Source of the DNA: Humulus lupulus
Lineage: Eukaryota; Streptophyta; Magnoliopsida; Rosales; Cannabaceae
Reading direction: 5' to 3'
NCBI RefSeq assembly: GCF_963169125.1
Contig: NC_084795.1
Location: forward strand, 279,568,122-279,632,121
DNA: 64,000 nt
The translations under genes and the position numbers were made by a program. The first letter of the stretch is position 1, and each line of letters begins with the position of its first letter. Positions 12,808 through 25,597 of this stretch are shown here, in pieces. The notes below the pieces were generated by a model. The model saw only the letters and a program-made list of their open reading frames with translations. It had not been told where the DNA came from and ran no database searches.

Positions 12808-13285
12808 TCGAGGACCATCGAGGCATGTTGAGGCCCATCGAGGTAAAAAAAAATCAAAAGGCAGATAACTATCGAGGCTTGTCGAGGTCTCACACAATAT
12901 TTGATGCTGACCATTATTATCGAGACCTGTCGAGGCCTATCGAGGCACATGTAAAATCAAAATATACCTAATTCTATCGAGGCCTATTGAAGGCACAGAC
13001 AAAATCAGAATTTACCTAATTCTATCGAGGCACAATAAAAAACATAACCTAACAGATGCTATTGAGGTACTCTAACCCCTCACTATTATCTATCTTTTTC
13101 GAGGCTAGTCGAGGCCTATCGAGGTCATATCATCGATGCCTATCGATTTCTATTGAGGTGGGTCAAAATTAAAAAAAAAAAAAAAAACCCATACTATCGA
13201 GGTACTCTAACCCCTCACTATTTTCTATCTTTGTTGAGGCTAATCGAGGTCATATCATTGAGGCCTATCGATTTCTATCGAGGTG
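12808..13285. repeat. Subterminal TCGAGGCC repeats of the Mutator-like element, right side
   Basis: More than a dozen copies of a motif near TATCGAGGCCTATCGAGG occur in about 480 bp. Two larger blocks (13060-13180 and 13190-13300) are near-duplicates of each other, each ending in an A run. It is the inverse counterpart of 8937-9063. Confidence 0.7.
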
Positions 13286-13734
13286 GGTCAAAATTAAAAA
13301 AAAAAAAACCCAGATCTCTGTATTTTCCAGCTCCGATCTATCCTATGAACAAAAATCAAGAACAAAACCAGACATTGCAGATTAAAAAGAAAATCCCTCA
13401 CCTTCGCCTACTCTGATCCTCTGGTGTTTCTCTGGGTGCTTCTCCAGTGCCTTCTCTGATCACAGGCATGTGGGTTCCGATGGATTTCCTTCTTCGACAA
13501 TGAGTGCTTCTCCTTCTCCGATTTTGTTGGGTTCCGACAGTTCAAATGTGGGTTTGGATGATTTTTTGGCTTTGGGACCGAGAGTGAGAGAGAGAATAGA
13601 GAGAGAGTGTGGGGAAAAAATGACAGGGTTATTTTGGAAAGTAGGGTAAACAATAAGACCAAAATGAGACCTGCAAAGTGATAGGGTATTTTTGACACAG
13701 GACCCCCTTTTATGCATCAAAAGTCAAATTTCCC

Positions 13735-14279
13735 TAATATATATGTGTACTCGATTTGGTCTAGTTAGAGAAGCGAAATTTCATGTTATATGCATAAGTG
13801 AATTTTTTTTAATATGACAACATAAAGATTCCTCCCACTAATGTGCCCCTACCATATTTTGGACAAAAATACCCATTTTATTTAAAAGTAGACCTAAGAA
13901 GATCAGATTCAACATCACACACATTTCTCTCTCTCTCCCTTCTCCATCACTCAAGGCCACCACAACCTCCCCATGGCGGCAGAGCACCACCTCCCCACGC
14001 TGTCACCGACATTACCACCATCCTCTCCATTAGCGCCACCACCTTCCTTCACCATTGAAGCACTCCATCGAATCTTTCTCTTCAATTTTTTTTTTATGTT
14101 TTAATGATTCATAATGCAATTATCAAAATTTTATAAACTACATGCAATTTAAGATTTTACATGATCTAATATTGTAGATCTCGCAAAAATACTAAAATTT
14201 TTAAAAAATCATCAAAAACGGATACTTGAGTAAAAATATATGAACTTCAAAAGTTTTCGTCAAATTTCAGTGTAGAGCA
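13735..14279. other. Intergenic, no supported gene
   Basis: A short open frame at 13843-14058 has low-complexity Ser/Pro/His content and no homology I recognise; it contains a CTCTCTCT tract like many transposon leaders. Otherwise AT-rich. Confidence 0.4.
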
Positions 14280-14562
14280 TCAAAATTGCATCGAAAAAGC
14301 ATCGTTTTGGCCAAAAATTAAGTTTTCATGATTGTATTGCAAAAGCATCGAAACACTATCGATTTTGCATCGAAAAAATATCGATTTTGCATAAAAAATA
14401 TCGTTTTGGCCAAAAATCAAGTTTTCATGATTGCATCGTAAAAGCATCAAAACACCATCGATTTTGCATTGAAAAAGCATTGTTTTGGCCAAAAACACAA
14501 GTTTTCATGATTGCATCGCAATAGCATCGAAACATCACCGATTTTGCATCAAAATAGCATCT
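14280..14562. repeat. Imperfect tandem repeat, about 3 units of about 100 bp
   Basis: Each unit contains GTTTTGGCCAAAAA then AAGTTTTCATGATTG and several GCATCGAAA blocks. The units are diverged but in register. They make fortuitous open frames on the minus strand, which I do not count as a gene. Confidence 0.75.
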
Positions 14563-17090
14563 TTAAAACCTATGTGAAAATTTTGACTTTAATAATACCT
14601 AAGTAGTTAATTTGGTGTAGCACCTTATTGGCCTAAGTCTTATTTAATTTATTAAATATTTTAAAAATTATGAAAAATCTATTTTACAAATATTAAAAAA
14701 GTTTAAAAGTCAACTATTTTTTTTCATAATCACTAAAAAAATAACCTTTATTTTTATTTTTTTGAAATTATTGATAATTTAAAATTTAAAAAATATATAG
14801 TTTAAAGCTAAGTAGTTAATTTGATGTGATCGTCAGTCCTTACCATAAATAGTTATCACATTATAACTACCTAAGTATTATTGTCGTTAAATTTTTTATA
14901 TAAATATTTAAGTGTTACAAATAATTATTGCCATTAAAATTCGATGAAAATGTGAAAATGACTAACTATGCTAACCATTTAAGAGGATGTGAATTTAAAT
15001 GCAAAAAAATTGAAGGTAAGAACTAAGTGCAAAAAATGAGTTAGATTGGCAATTTTTGCTCCAAATAAGCCAAAAAATTATTATGTCTTATCCTTTTATT
15101 TTCTTTTGTCCATATGTTAACAAATAGGTTACTTTAAACTATTAAGTTTTAAGAAGATTAAATATAGATATTAAGTCTATGTTGATGCGAGTGGAAAAAA
15201 AGTATTCGAAATTTGAATTTTTTAAATCTACTTTAAAATAATTTTTTTTGTTTGCCACCCATACAAATAAAAAAAGCATACACATAAATTGTTTGCGAAA
15301 AAAATTATAAAATTCCATACTAATTTTTTTAAAATTTTTTTCATTCGTCAATAATTTTCTTGAAAAACTAAAAAAAAAAATTAAAAAGTCATTTTCTTTT
15401 GACACCTTTTTTAATTCCTTACCATACATAATTTTTTATTTTAAAAAATATTTTTCTTTTTCTTTCCCCACCAACTGACCAACTGACCAACATCCTGCAA
15501 ACAGACCCTCACAAAATTACAATCACGTTCATGCAAATTGATAGAAAGGAAAATGCTATTTTGACTTTGTACGTGCTCAACTTATGTGTTTTATTAAATG
15601 ATAATTCAAATTTTATATTTTATAAAATAAAATAAAATAATACCTTAATTTTTTCAAAATATTTTCAATTATAAGATTATATTTATAATCTTTTGACCAA
15701 AATTACATATAGAATACTATTTTGATCTATTATATAAAATACATGGTCCGAATTGTCATTTAACAAAATATTAAGGTTGATCACGTATTTAGGAAAAAGA
15801 CAAACTCCGATCACGTATTTAGGAAAAAGACAAACTCCGATCACGTATTTAGAAAAAACATAGAGGTCAAACTATTATTTTCCCTTCATCCAATAATAAT
15901 TGATAATTACTTTGAAAAAAAAAACAACACATATTTTTAATCGAGAAAAAAAAGTAAGAGATATTAGCGGTGATAATACTTAAATCATTCATAAAGTTTC
16001 ATAAAAAAAGTGTAACTTTTGAAAGGATTTGAGTATTATCGCTACTAATATCCCTAAATTCTTTAAATACTATAAAAATTATTTTAAATTTAAAAAAATC
16101 TAAAAAATTATTAAAAACTAATTAATAAAACTAAAATTTACAAATTCGAAACAACCAAAATTAAAATTGAAACTCAAAATCATCAAAAAAATCCATATCA
16201 GTAATTATTTTTTAATAATCTTTTACATTTTTAAAATTTGAAAATGATTTTTATAATATTTAAATAATTTAGTTTAAAATCATCCCAAAATCCATATGTG
16301 CCACGTGGATACTTAGCAGTGAGAACTAAAGGTTGTACCAAAATTATAGATTTATGTATTACCTCAAAAAAATATAGGCAATAAAGTGTAACTTTTGAAA
16401 AAAATTGGGTATTATCACTACTAATTAGATTAATAAAAATGTGATACGTAGATACATAAATGCAGTTAACGACGAGTACTATCGTATACACAAAAATGAT
16501 AGAATTATGTATCATTACCGCAAACAAAAAAATTGATTATTAAATTACAACTTTTGAAATTTTTTGGGTAATATGGCTGATAATATCTCAAAAAGTAACA
16601 ATAATGGTTGTGTTTGGTAAAATTTTTGTTTTTGAATTTTTTAAACACAAAAATAGAAATATTATTTTTGTTTTTGTTTTTAAAAAATAAAAATATATTT
16701 GGTAACTATTTTGTTTTTTATTTTTAAAAATAAAAAATAATAAATGTATTTGATAATTTTTATTTTTATTTTTTGTTTAATAATATAAAATGAAATTTTG
16801 ATTTGAAGAATATAAGAAAAAAAAAGTCAAAAACTATTTAAAAAAAATTTAAAAAGTGAAAATTTTTTACTTTCAAAATTTAATAAATTTTAATTAAATT
16901 TTTTAAAAATAATAAATAAAAATAAAATTATTAAACACTATGTTTAATTTTCACATTTTTAATTAATTAAATAAAAAATTATTATTTTTAAGTGTTACCA
17001 CTCCAATATTAGTTGATCACTTGGCTGAACATGTTGGATTTTCCGACCAACACGTCTGCCTAAGTTAGCGCCACGTGTTACGCTCACAAA
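14563..17090. other. AT-rich intergenic with degenerate short repeats
   Basis: No gene. Around 16010-16050, 16385-16430 and 16545-16590 diverged copies of a segment near TAACTTTTGAAA...GGGTATTATC recur. The stretch 16620-16990 is nearly pure A/T. A precise 30-bp tandem repeat at 15779-15860 is listed separately. Confidence 0.5.
15779..15860. repeat. 30-bp tandem repeat, 2.7 copies
   Basis: Two identical 30-bp units (each beginning GATCACGTATTTAGGAAAAA) occupy 15779-15808 and 15809-15838. A partial third copy follows to about 15860. The exact identity suggests recent replication slippage. Confidence 0.95.
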
Positions 17091-17099
17091 CAATGTAGC

Positions 17100-17346
17100 A
17101 CTGAACCTTGGGAAGCGAATTCAGACCCAACTCTCTTGCTGAGGTTGCAAAATCCCCAAACTGCCCTTCAACTTAAAATGCTCCGTTTCTGTATCTGATG
17201 CGTTTTCTTCTTCGCTTCTCCCAAGGTATATTCTTGCTTGGGTTCGATTCTTCCTCTTTCTCAAAGGCAAAATCACCAACTTAAATGCCTGTTCTTGTCT
17301 ACGCTTTCTCCCACCACTTCTCTGTTTCTCGCATCAAATCTCTCAG
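17100..17346 (+). promoter_or_regulatory. Probable 5' UTR exon of the IBTK-like gene
   Basis: Relatively GC-rich, pyrimidine-rich sequence ends at a good donor (TCTCAG/GTGATTC) at 17346, about 1.1 kb before the start codon. This is the usual layout of a plant gene with a 5' UTR intron. No transcript evidence is available; boundaries other than the donor are guesses. Confidence 0.45.
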
Positions 17347-18491
17347 GTGATTCAATTTTGTTTATTTTTTCTTTTTAAATTATACGGATTCGGTTTATAT
17401 CATTTCCACTTGCCTATAAATTTGTGTATTAAACAGTTATTGTTTTTGTTTTGTTGTTTGTTTGGTGAATTTTTCGTGGCTCCATTTGCAATGTTTTAAA
17501 TTTTTTATTTGGGTTTCGAAATCAGAATTTCATAATTTGGTTTCAATGATTCGATGGATGAGGGCATTTCTGATTTCAAGTAAATACGTGGTTGCTTTTT
17601 TTCATCAAATTTTCAGATTTGGGAGATAGTTTGATATAAAGTTCAAATTTTTCTGTTGTACGTGTTCTTTCAAGTCGATTTTATCGAGGGCATTGGTATT
17701 TCTGATTTATTTAATCTAAAGTTGGTTATCTCTCGGTCTCTCTTTATAGAACTAAGCATTATATGGAAGAACATGCGTTGACATTGCTTACTTTAATTAA
17801 CTGTTATAATTATAGTTACACATTATTGACTGTTTATTGCTTCGAAAAAGAATACCAATCAATATAACGTTCCAATTCATGGGCTGGTGCGTGTGTGGGA
17901 GTGGGAGGTATTAGAGTGTCTCATGATTTTTAGCAAGAGGGTAGGGTTCCATTCTGGGGATGGGAATGTAATAGTTTTAATTGGGGCTGTATATTATTAT
18001 TTCTTATGCAAAATTTGATCTTCCTATAGTATTCTATGTATCAGTAGCAGAACTTGAGCTATCATTGTTCTAACTTTCTAATCAGATGTATAATTCCTTG
18101 TGTTGATTTATTATATATATTTTGGCTTATTTATAGTCGTCATTATAACTATTTAACTGACTAAGAACTTGCAAACTGCAGTGTTGCTTAATCTGTTGAG
18201 TTTTCTTTATGGTACTTGAAGAATGGTGGGGGCTTTTGATAGATGCTGAACCTGGTTTGTTTCTGCATAGCTGGCGATGATGACTGTGCTACTTTAGCTT
18301 GTTAATGTGATCATGCATCTGTACTCATGATCTTTGATTTGGATTGGAAAATCAACTTCAATATGGAATAGACATATTCAACTCAGTTAAAAGATATAGT
18401 ATTTGGTAGAATTTTTCAGATTCTTGTCAACGACAGTGTTTGGTGCTGGAATATTTATTTGTTAAGCAACTGAAGCCATCCTTATATAATT

Positions 18492-21400
18492 ATGGAGGTT
18501 CTAGATTCACCCCAAGGGCGAAAGCAGACGTCAGGTCGCAAAATTGTCTCTAATGGATCTCACAAAGATCTATGGCATGCTGTGCAAGAGGGCTCCTTGG
18601 CTGATGTGGATTCTGCATTAGCACTGGTGAAGAAGAATGGGGTTAATATTAATGCAAGAAGTGTATTTGGTCTGACTCCTCTTCATATTGCGACTTGGAG
18701 AAATCATATTCCCATCGTTAAACGGCTTATCGAAGCTGGTGCTGACTCGGACGCTAGGGTTTGTCACTCTGCTCCATGGATTACATTATTGCTTATGTAT
18801 TTAAAAGGGAATGTGTAAATTTGTTTTGCTTTTGTAAGGCATCACATTTATTGGGTTGTGGGTATTACATAGAGAACATGCAAACTGGATAGTTTTGCGC
18901 GAAGGTTTCTTGTCTTACGCCATATGTCTTATCACATATTTCAGGATGGGGAATCAGGATGGAGTAGCCTTCATCGGGCGCTTCATTTTGGCCATCTAGC
19001 CGTGGCAAGTGTCCTTCTACAGTCTGGTGCTTCTATTACTTTGGAGGATTCTAAATCTCGAACACCAGTCGATCTTTTATCTGGGCCTTTATCACAGGTT
19101 GTAGGAAGTGGACGTAATTCAGGTATACTTTACTATACTTTGCATGTTTTAAGGGATCTTATTGTTTTGTTTCTGAATATTACTGTGAATAAGTCAAGTT
19201 GTTATCATTGCCTTCAGTAGTGACTGAGGTCTTCAGTTGGGGAAGTGGTGTTAACTATCAACTTGGAACTGGAAATGCACATCTACAGAAGTTGCCTTGC
19301 AAGGTTGACTCGCTTCATGACTCACTGATCAAGTTGGTTTCTGCTGCCAAGTTTCACAGTGTAGCAGTAACTGCTCGAGGAGAAGTCTTCACTTGGGGAT
19401 TTGGTAGAGGGGGCCGGCTTGGGCACCCTGATTTTGATATACACAGGTAGAGGAGGCTAATACATTGTTTGTTTATGGAATTAGAATCAAGTTTTATTGA
19501 TAATATATTTTTTCATTTGGTTCTGTCATTCAATGATATAGTAGCCACATTATTTGTTGGGTGTACTGAAAGTATTTGAACTATGGCACTTGTTTTTCAC
19601 TTTCTTTCCATGTATCTGTAATTGTAACAAAATCAATCTTTGGAATGTGTTCTTGTACACAACATGTTGATGCATGAACGACGCTGAATGTGTGACTTTT
19701 TGTATGTTTGTTTAATAAAGGTGAATGTGTGATTTATTCTGACGAGTACTACGAAAAATCTTTTGATAGAAACAATCCTAATTTGATTTTCCTAAATTCT
19801 ACATAATTTTAATGTCGATTTCAACCATATGCCATTGTTGAAGTTGAAAAAAGTATTGCCTGAAAATTTCAAGCTGTGGCCGTTTTAACTTTCTCAGTTT
19901 TAATTTGTTATTTGAGATGTATCTTGTTGTTATCTTTGCAGCGGTCAAGCTGCAGTTATTACACCGCGCCAAGTGATTTCTGGTTTAGGGTCCCGCCGGG
20001 TGAAGGCTGTTGCAGCAGCTAAACATCACACTGTTGTTTCTACCGAAGGTGGTGAAGTGTTCACCTGGGGATCCAACAGAGGTAAATTATATGGGGATTT
20101 GAGATTTTGAAGATACAGAATTTGCAACTAATGTTTGATTAATATGCATGAAACAATACTAATGGCTATATGTTGAAAATAAAAAATTGAAATGGCCTAA
20201 GTGGAACAAAAATCCTTCAAATCAAACTTATCTAAAACAAAAACCACCTGAAAGGAATAGAAAGCAGAAGGACCAACCACATAAAATAGAAACAGATTAC
20301 ATCAGAACCTCCCACTCTCGCAAAATATCAGAATAAGGGGAAAGACTAAATTATTTCACACTTTTAAGCCAAACTGCAGCCCATACCTTAATCATTTTCT
20401 AGAAGAAAGAAAGAAAGAAAGAAAGAGTTCTCTTGATCTTGAAAAATCCTCTCATTTCTTTCCAACCAATCTGCCTCATATCAGCCCTTACAATTTCAAA
20501 GATGTTTTTGTTTTTGATTGTACTCCCAACAAAATCACGAACTTTAAAATTATAACAACTTATTGGAATAACTCACCTCCTTTCAAAATTCTTAACAGAG
20601 ACTTCGATTGCAGAGACAAGCTAAATTTACAATGAACAAAAATGCGATTCACTCTCAGATTCTTTTGTACAAAGAATACACCATCCTGGAAGAAGAGTTT
20701 GGTAAGGACAATTTTTCTGAAGGTTTTTTAAGTGTGTCAGATCTTATTCCAAGCTGCCGCACCGGCATCCAAAAACCTTAAGAAAGGAGCAGCCCATTTC
20801 CAATAAATGCTAGAATTCCTTCTATTTTGAAAAATCTTGTCATTTCTTTCCCCCCTAACTGTCCACATAATAACTATCACTCAACAATTCAAAATTTTCT
20901 TTTGTTTTTTAGTACATCCCCAACAAAATCTTGAACCATTAAATCATTACAACTTGGAATTCTAAACTCTTACATACACTTTGACCACAGAGACGAGGGA
21001 AATTCACAGTGAACAAAATATGATTCACATTCTCTTGATTCTTTCATACCATATCATCCTTGATGCAGAGCTTGGTAAGGATATGTTTTTTTTTGAGCTG
21101 CTAACTGTCCAAAAACCTTGATTTTATAAGAAGCATCTGAGTTCCAAATAAACTTGTACTGTTCAGACACCACACCTTGCTTATCGGTCATCAATTAATC
21201 TATATTACTGCAATTCATAAGAAAATCCAGCCATGGGGCCTTCTATCTTCAACACCACTACAAATGACAGCGCATCAATTCTCAGAAAAACAAACCTAAA
21301 GGACTGGTATATTTCTTTAACATCTTAGCAACAGAAAGATAATCTGAATTATAAACTAGAAAACTGAAAGATGCTATCTTAATTCAAAAACATTTATAAT

Positions 21401-24400
21401 TGAAGCACACTAAATCTGGGTAATTTTTACTATCAGAATTTTCCTAAATCATCTACAGTTTTCCTGAAAAGAGAACATAAACATGTAGTATGGACAAGTG
21501 TGCATAAGTTCGAACATTTTCTATTGTTGATTTATAAGTTATCGATAAAAGGAATATGGATCTAATTGTGTTTGAGTCATCAATGTTGTGCTGATTAATG
21601 ACTCTGATCCTTTTCACATGCTAATGCAGAGGGTCAGCTTGGCTACACATCTGTGGATACACAACCCACACCTCGCAGAGTGAGTTCTCTTCGATCAAAA
21701 ATTGTGGCCGTTGCTGCAGCAAATAAGCACACTGCTGTTATTTCTGAGGCTGGTGAGGTGTTTACATGGGGGTGTAACAGGGAAGGTCAACTTGGTTATG
21801 GCACATCGAATTCAGCATCAAATTACACCCCAAGATTGGTTGAATCCTTGAAAGGAAAGGTTTTCACAGGAGTTTCTGCTGCAAAGTATCATACACTTGT
21901 GTTAGGAGGTGATGGAGAGGTAACGTTAACCAGATAAAGTACTCATTGGGTCTTTATACCATGGGCTTTATGTATAAATCCTTTCCCAATTCAGTGCTAA
22001 CTAGGTGGATGCCTAGGTCGTTCTTATGGATTATTTATTGGAGTTTTCATGCAAAATTATACTACTTATATGCTGTTGAGAATTAGTGATGGCTAAATTA
22101 GTCACATGACATGCGTGGCAGGTTTACACGTGGGGTCATCGATTGGTTACCCCAAAACGTGTTGTCATTGCTAGAAACTTAAAGAAGGGTGGGGGTACTG
22201 CTCTTAAGTTTCATCGTATGGAACGGCTTCATGTGGTCGCTGTAGCTGCAGGGATGGTACATAGCTCAGCTCTTACTGATGATGGTGCATTATTTTATTG
22301 GGTCTCCTCAGATACTGATCATAGATGTCAACAGGTGTTTACTAGACTATACTTATTGTCTTTGTTGGTTTTGTCTTATCATTTGAAGAAAAGCCTTATT
22401 AATTATATCTAGTTATTGTTTTAGCTATATTCTCTATGTGGACACAACGTTGTAAACGTATCCGCCGGGAAATACTGGACCGCAGCAGTCACAGCAACAG
22501 GTGATGTTTACATGTGGGATGGGAAGACAGGCAGGGATAAACCACCTATGCCAACTCGTTTTCATGGTCAAAAGCGGGCTAGTTCAGTTTCCGTTGGTGA
22601 AACTCATCTGTTGATCATTGGCTCTCTCTATCATCCTGTCTATCCTCCCAATATGGCCAAAGATCCTGAGAAGCAGAAATCAAATGTCAGCGATGAGCTA
22701 GAAGAGTTTAATGAATATCTTATGACTAATGACATGGAATCTTGTAACCAACTACCTAGTACAGATGAGGAATCAGGGAAAGTGCTTGTACCAAGCTTAA
22801 AAAGTTTATGTGAAAAAGTGGCTGCAGAAAATCTAGTGGAGCCACGAAATGCTATTCAGATGGTTGAAATTGCTGACTCACTTGATGCAGATGGTTTGAG
22901 GAAGTATTGTGAGGTATTCTCCTCAATTGCTTAAGAAACTACTGATTTGTAATTGTCTTGAATTAGATTGCCTTTTTATTTATTTATTAATATTAATACA
23001 TTATTATCATAGCTTACTGCAGTGGTATATATCGTATCAATCATGTGACATGTGAAAGGTGTGATTTACCACTAAGAATATTATGCTTTGTCACCTTCTA
23101 TACCTGTTTTTTGTTTTGTTTGTGCAGTTGTTATATTTACCTGATTTTGCTTAGTCCAACTCTAATACATAACTGCAGCAAAAACTTTTATTGTATCTTG
23201 CCCTCTTGCACTTTCTACAGGCACACCTTACATTGAGTCTAATAGCCTTACTGGTTATAGTTTAACATTTCTTTTAAAAGTAACATTGGTGATCTAATGA
23301 ATTCTGGTTGTGGTGGCAGCTTGACTGGTTCATATAATTAGAAAGAAATATTTTCATGATTTATAAGTGTTGAATGGTTTGGAAGCACCTCTAGAGATCT
23401 TCACTCGCCTAGGGCTGATTTATTTTAGATTCTATCTGTTTCATTTTAACTGAGGTGTTGCTGGTGGGCAGTGGTCCTAGGGATGTATTTGCCAAAGTTA
23501 TGGCTGAATTTTATTTCAGAAAATGATACCTCAGTGTAGTCCTTCAAAATGATGCAAAAGGGTCGAAGGTTGTGATGGTTGGAGTTTTTTTTTTTTTTTT
23601 TAAAGAAACAGATGATGGTTGAAACATTTTCTTTTTGTCTTATGCATTTAATGACAATTCTTTACTACATAATTGTATAGTGAGGGGACAGGAAAAATTC
23701 ATAGTTTGCTTATGAAAGCTATTTCGTTATTTCTTCCAGGAAATTGTTATTCGCAACCTTGACTATATTTTTACAGTGTCTTCACAAGCTATTGCTAGTG
23801 CTTCACTGGAAATTTTAGCTAAACTTGAAAACTTGTTGGACCTGAGATCATCTGAATCTTGGAGTTACCGTCGTCTCCCAACTCCAACAGCTACTTTTCC
23901 TGCTATCATTAATAGTGAAGAGGAAGATAGTGATAATGAGGTCCAGAGGACTCGAGACTACCATATATCCACCTCAAAAAATGAAATATGCCCGAGAATG
24001 GATTCCTTTCTACAGCCTAGAGATGATCTTGATCTAGATAAACAAATTCGAGCTTTAAGGAAAAAGTTGCAGCAGATTGAGATGCTGGAAGGAAAGCAAT
24101 CAAAAGGACATCTTCTCGATGACCAACAAATTGCAAAGCTTCAAACAAGATCAGTGCTTGAGAACTCACTTGCTGCGCTCGGTGCACCAGTCATAACCGA
24201 GCAGGTAAATGCATCATCCTCAGTTCTTCAAGATGGCAAAGGAAATAAAAAAGCAAAGAAACAAAGGAAAAAGAGCAGACAAAGGGCAGAAGAAATGGAG
24301 GCAGCCTCTAGTGTTTCTGGAACCGAAGTTGTATCCAAACCTGCTAAGGATTTCTTGAATGTTGAAATCTCTCAGGCCTTAAAACTCAAGGTGGGTTCTT

Positions 24401-25597
24401 TTGAATTCTCCTTGTTGGTTTGCTTATGAAGTTATAATTACTTGTATAGAGGCGCTGACAAAATTGCAGGTTAGTGTCTTGACATGAGTATTGATATTCC
24501 ATGTTTGCTTTTGTTTAAGATAATACTTACCGTATTCTAATGAAATGATATAATATATATAAATATATATATATGTATTTAAGTATCACTTTGAAATATT
24601 TGAATTTTTCACTAATTTCAGTGATTGACCTTGTCATACTGCTTATTGATTTGTATTTACTTGGTAAAAGCTTAGGAATCCAAATATTTCTTTTAATTAA
24701 TGTATACTTATGAGTGCAATTCCATCTTCTTGTAGGAGGAAGATATGAGTGATATGTTTGAAATGACTTTGACGAGCCAAGCCACGAAAGAGTCAGGTTT
24801 CTGTGTCCAGGAGACGTCAAATTTGCCAAAGAATAAGAGTCCATCAATGACGGTTTCCAAGAAAAAGAACAGGAAGGGAGGGCTCTCCATGTTCTTGAGT
24901 GGTGCCCTTGATGATGCACCGAAAGATGTTGCTCCCCCTCCACCAACACCCAAAACAGAGGGTCCTGCATGGGGTGGGGCTAAAATTCCGAAAGGACCTG
25001 CATCTCTTCGTGAAATTCAAAGTGAGCAAAGCAGAATTAAAGGGATTCAGCCAAATCGCACCAAGGACAAGGAGGAAGATCTTGGCGACAGCAAAACCGA
25101 GGGTAAAATTCTGTTGAGTTCGTTTTTGGCTTCCAAGCCCATACCAATGGTCTCGCCTCAGGCATCACAGGCACACGATGGAGAAAGAAGTACACCACCT
25201 TGGCAGTCATCAGGAACACCGCCTCTTCATTCTCGACTGTCCCTTAGGGACATTCAATTGCAGCAGGTACCCGAGTTTTTATCCCTCCTCTCAATTTCAA
25301 TTCTGAAAAGTTAGCCATGTCAAATTTACTAGTAATGATTTGTTGTACTCCTCGTTTGCTTGTCTCAAGAAGGGAAAACACCATCAAAGTCTTTCCCACA
25401 GTCCAAAGACGAAAGTATCTGGATTCGCAGTTACTTCCGGTCAGGGCTCGCCATCTGACACCCCCGCCATGAACCGCTGGTTCAAGCCAGAGGTGGACAC
25501 ACCCTCATCAATACGTTCAATTCAGATTGAGGAGAAGGCTATAAAGGATCTCAAGCGTTTCTACAGCAGTGTCAGAATTGTCAAAAATCAATCTTGA
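18492..25597 (+). CDS. Ankyrin + RCC1 repeat protein, IBTK-like, 10 coding exons, 1071 aa
   Basis: Exons: 18492-18758, 18945-19122, 19218-19446, 19942-20081, 21630-21919, 22122-22334, 22425-22913, 23740-24390, 24736-25266, about 25370-25597. Frames close across every GT-AG junction; the last acceptor could be 3 nt further on. Two ankyrin repeats cover about residues 55-125 (GLTPLHIATWRNH, GWSSLHRALHFGH). RCC1-type blades follow at about 150-480 with recurring EVF(S/T)WG and QLG motifs, a likely beta-propeller. A helical BACK-like stretch lies around 565-620. The C-terminus is basic and low-complexity, with SLREIQ and SLRDIQ motifs and a conserved-looking tail. This order resembles inhibitor of Bruton tyrosine kinase (IBTK), a cullin-3 adaptor in animals, but I see no clear BTB domain. 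Molecular function in plants is unknown to me. A non-coding first exon near 17150-17346 with donor CTCAG/GTGATT is likely. Confidence 0.9.
20180..21300 (-). mobile_element. LINE ORF2 C-terminal remnant, duplicated, in intron 4
   Basis: The minus strand encodes degenerate fragments of the type W..R.ERN.(K/R)IFQ, the signature that follows the reverse-transcriptase zinc-finger region in plant LINEs. Two diverged copies lie one after the other, about 20430-20760 and 20810-21130, each with the blocks TCATTTCTTTCC, CAACAAAATC and GATTCACT. A GAAA microsatellite lies at about 20404-20426. It explains why intron 4 of the IBTK-like gene is 1.5 kb. Confidence 0.6.

Larger units (their letters stand above)
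8454..13734. mobile_element. Mutator-like transposon with long TIRs, split by a solo LTR
   Basis: The left end (from about 8454) and the inverted right end (to about 13734) share TTTTGATGCATAAAAGGG followed by GTCCT(A/G)TGTCAAAA. Weaker similarity continues for 100 bp or more, through a pyrimidine-rich tract. Inside are a decayed MuDR-type transposase N-terminus (plus strand), a minus-strand ORF remnant, and clusters of a TCGAGG-containing motif near both ends in opposite orientation. A 2.4-kb solo LTR sits at 10188-12587, so the original element was about 2.9 kb, already internally deleted. I could not find a convincing target duplication at the outer ends. Confidence 0.8.

Noticed and set aside
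13408..13720. Minus-strand frames at the right end of the Mutator-like element
   Set aside because: They lie in the terminal inverted repeat and pyrimidine-rich leader; low complexity, no domain.
14280..14498. Minus-strand frame with repeated FGQND motifs
   Set aside because: The peptide repeat merely reflects the about 100-bp DNA tandem repeat; no start context or homologue.
14280..14562. CRISPR-like array
   Set aside because: Units are imperfect, adjoining and without unique spacers, and this is nuclear plant DNA.
24527..25219. Minus-strand frames opposite the IBTK-like exons
   Set aside because: Antisense shadows of exon 9; no domains.
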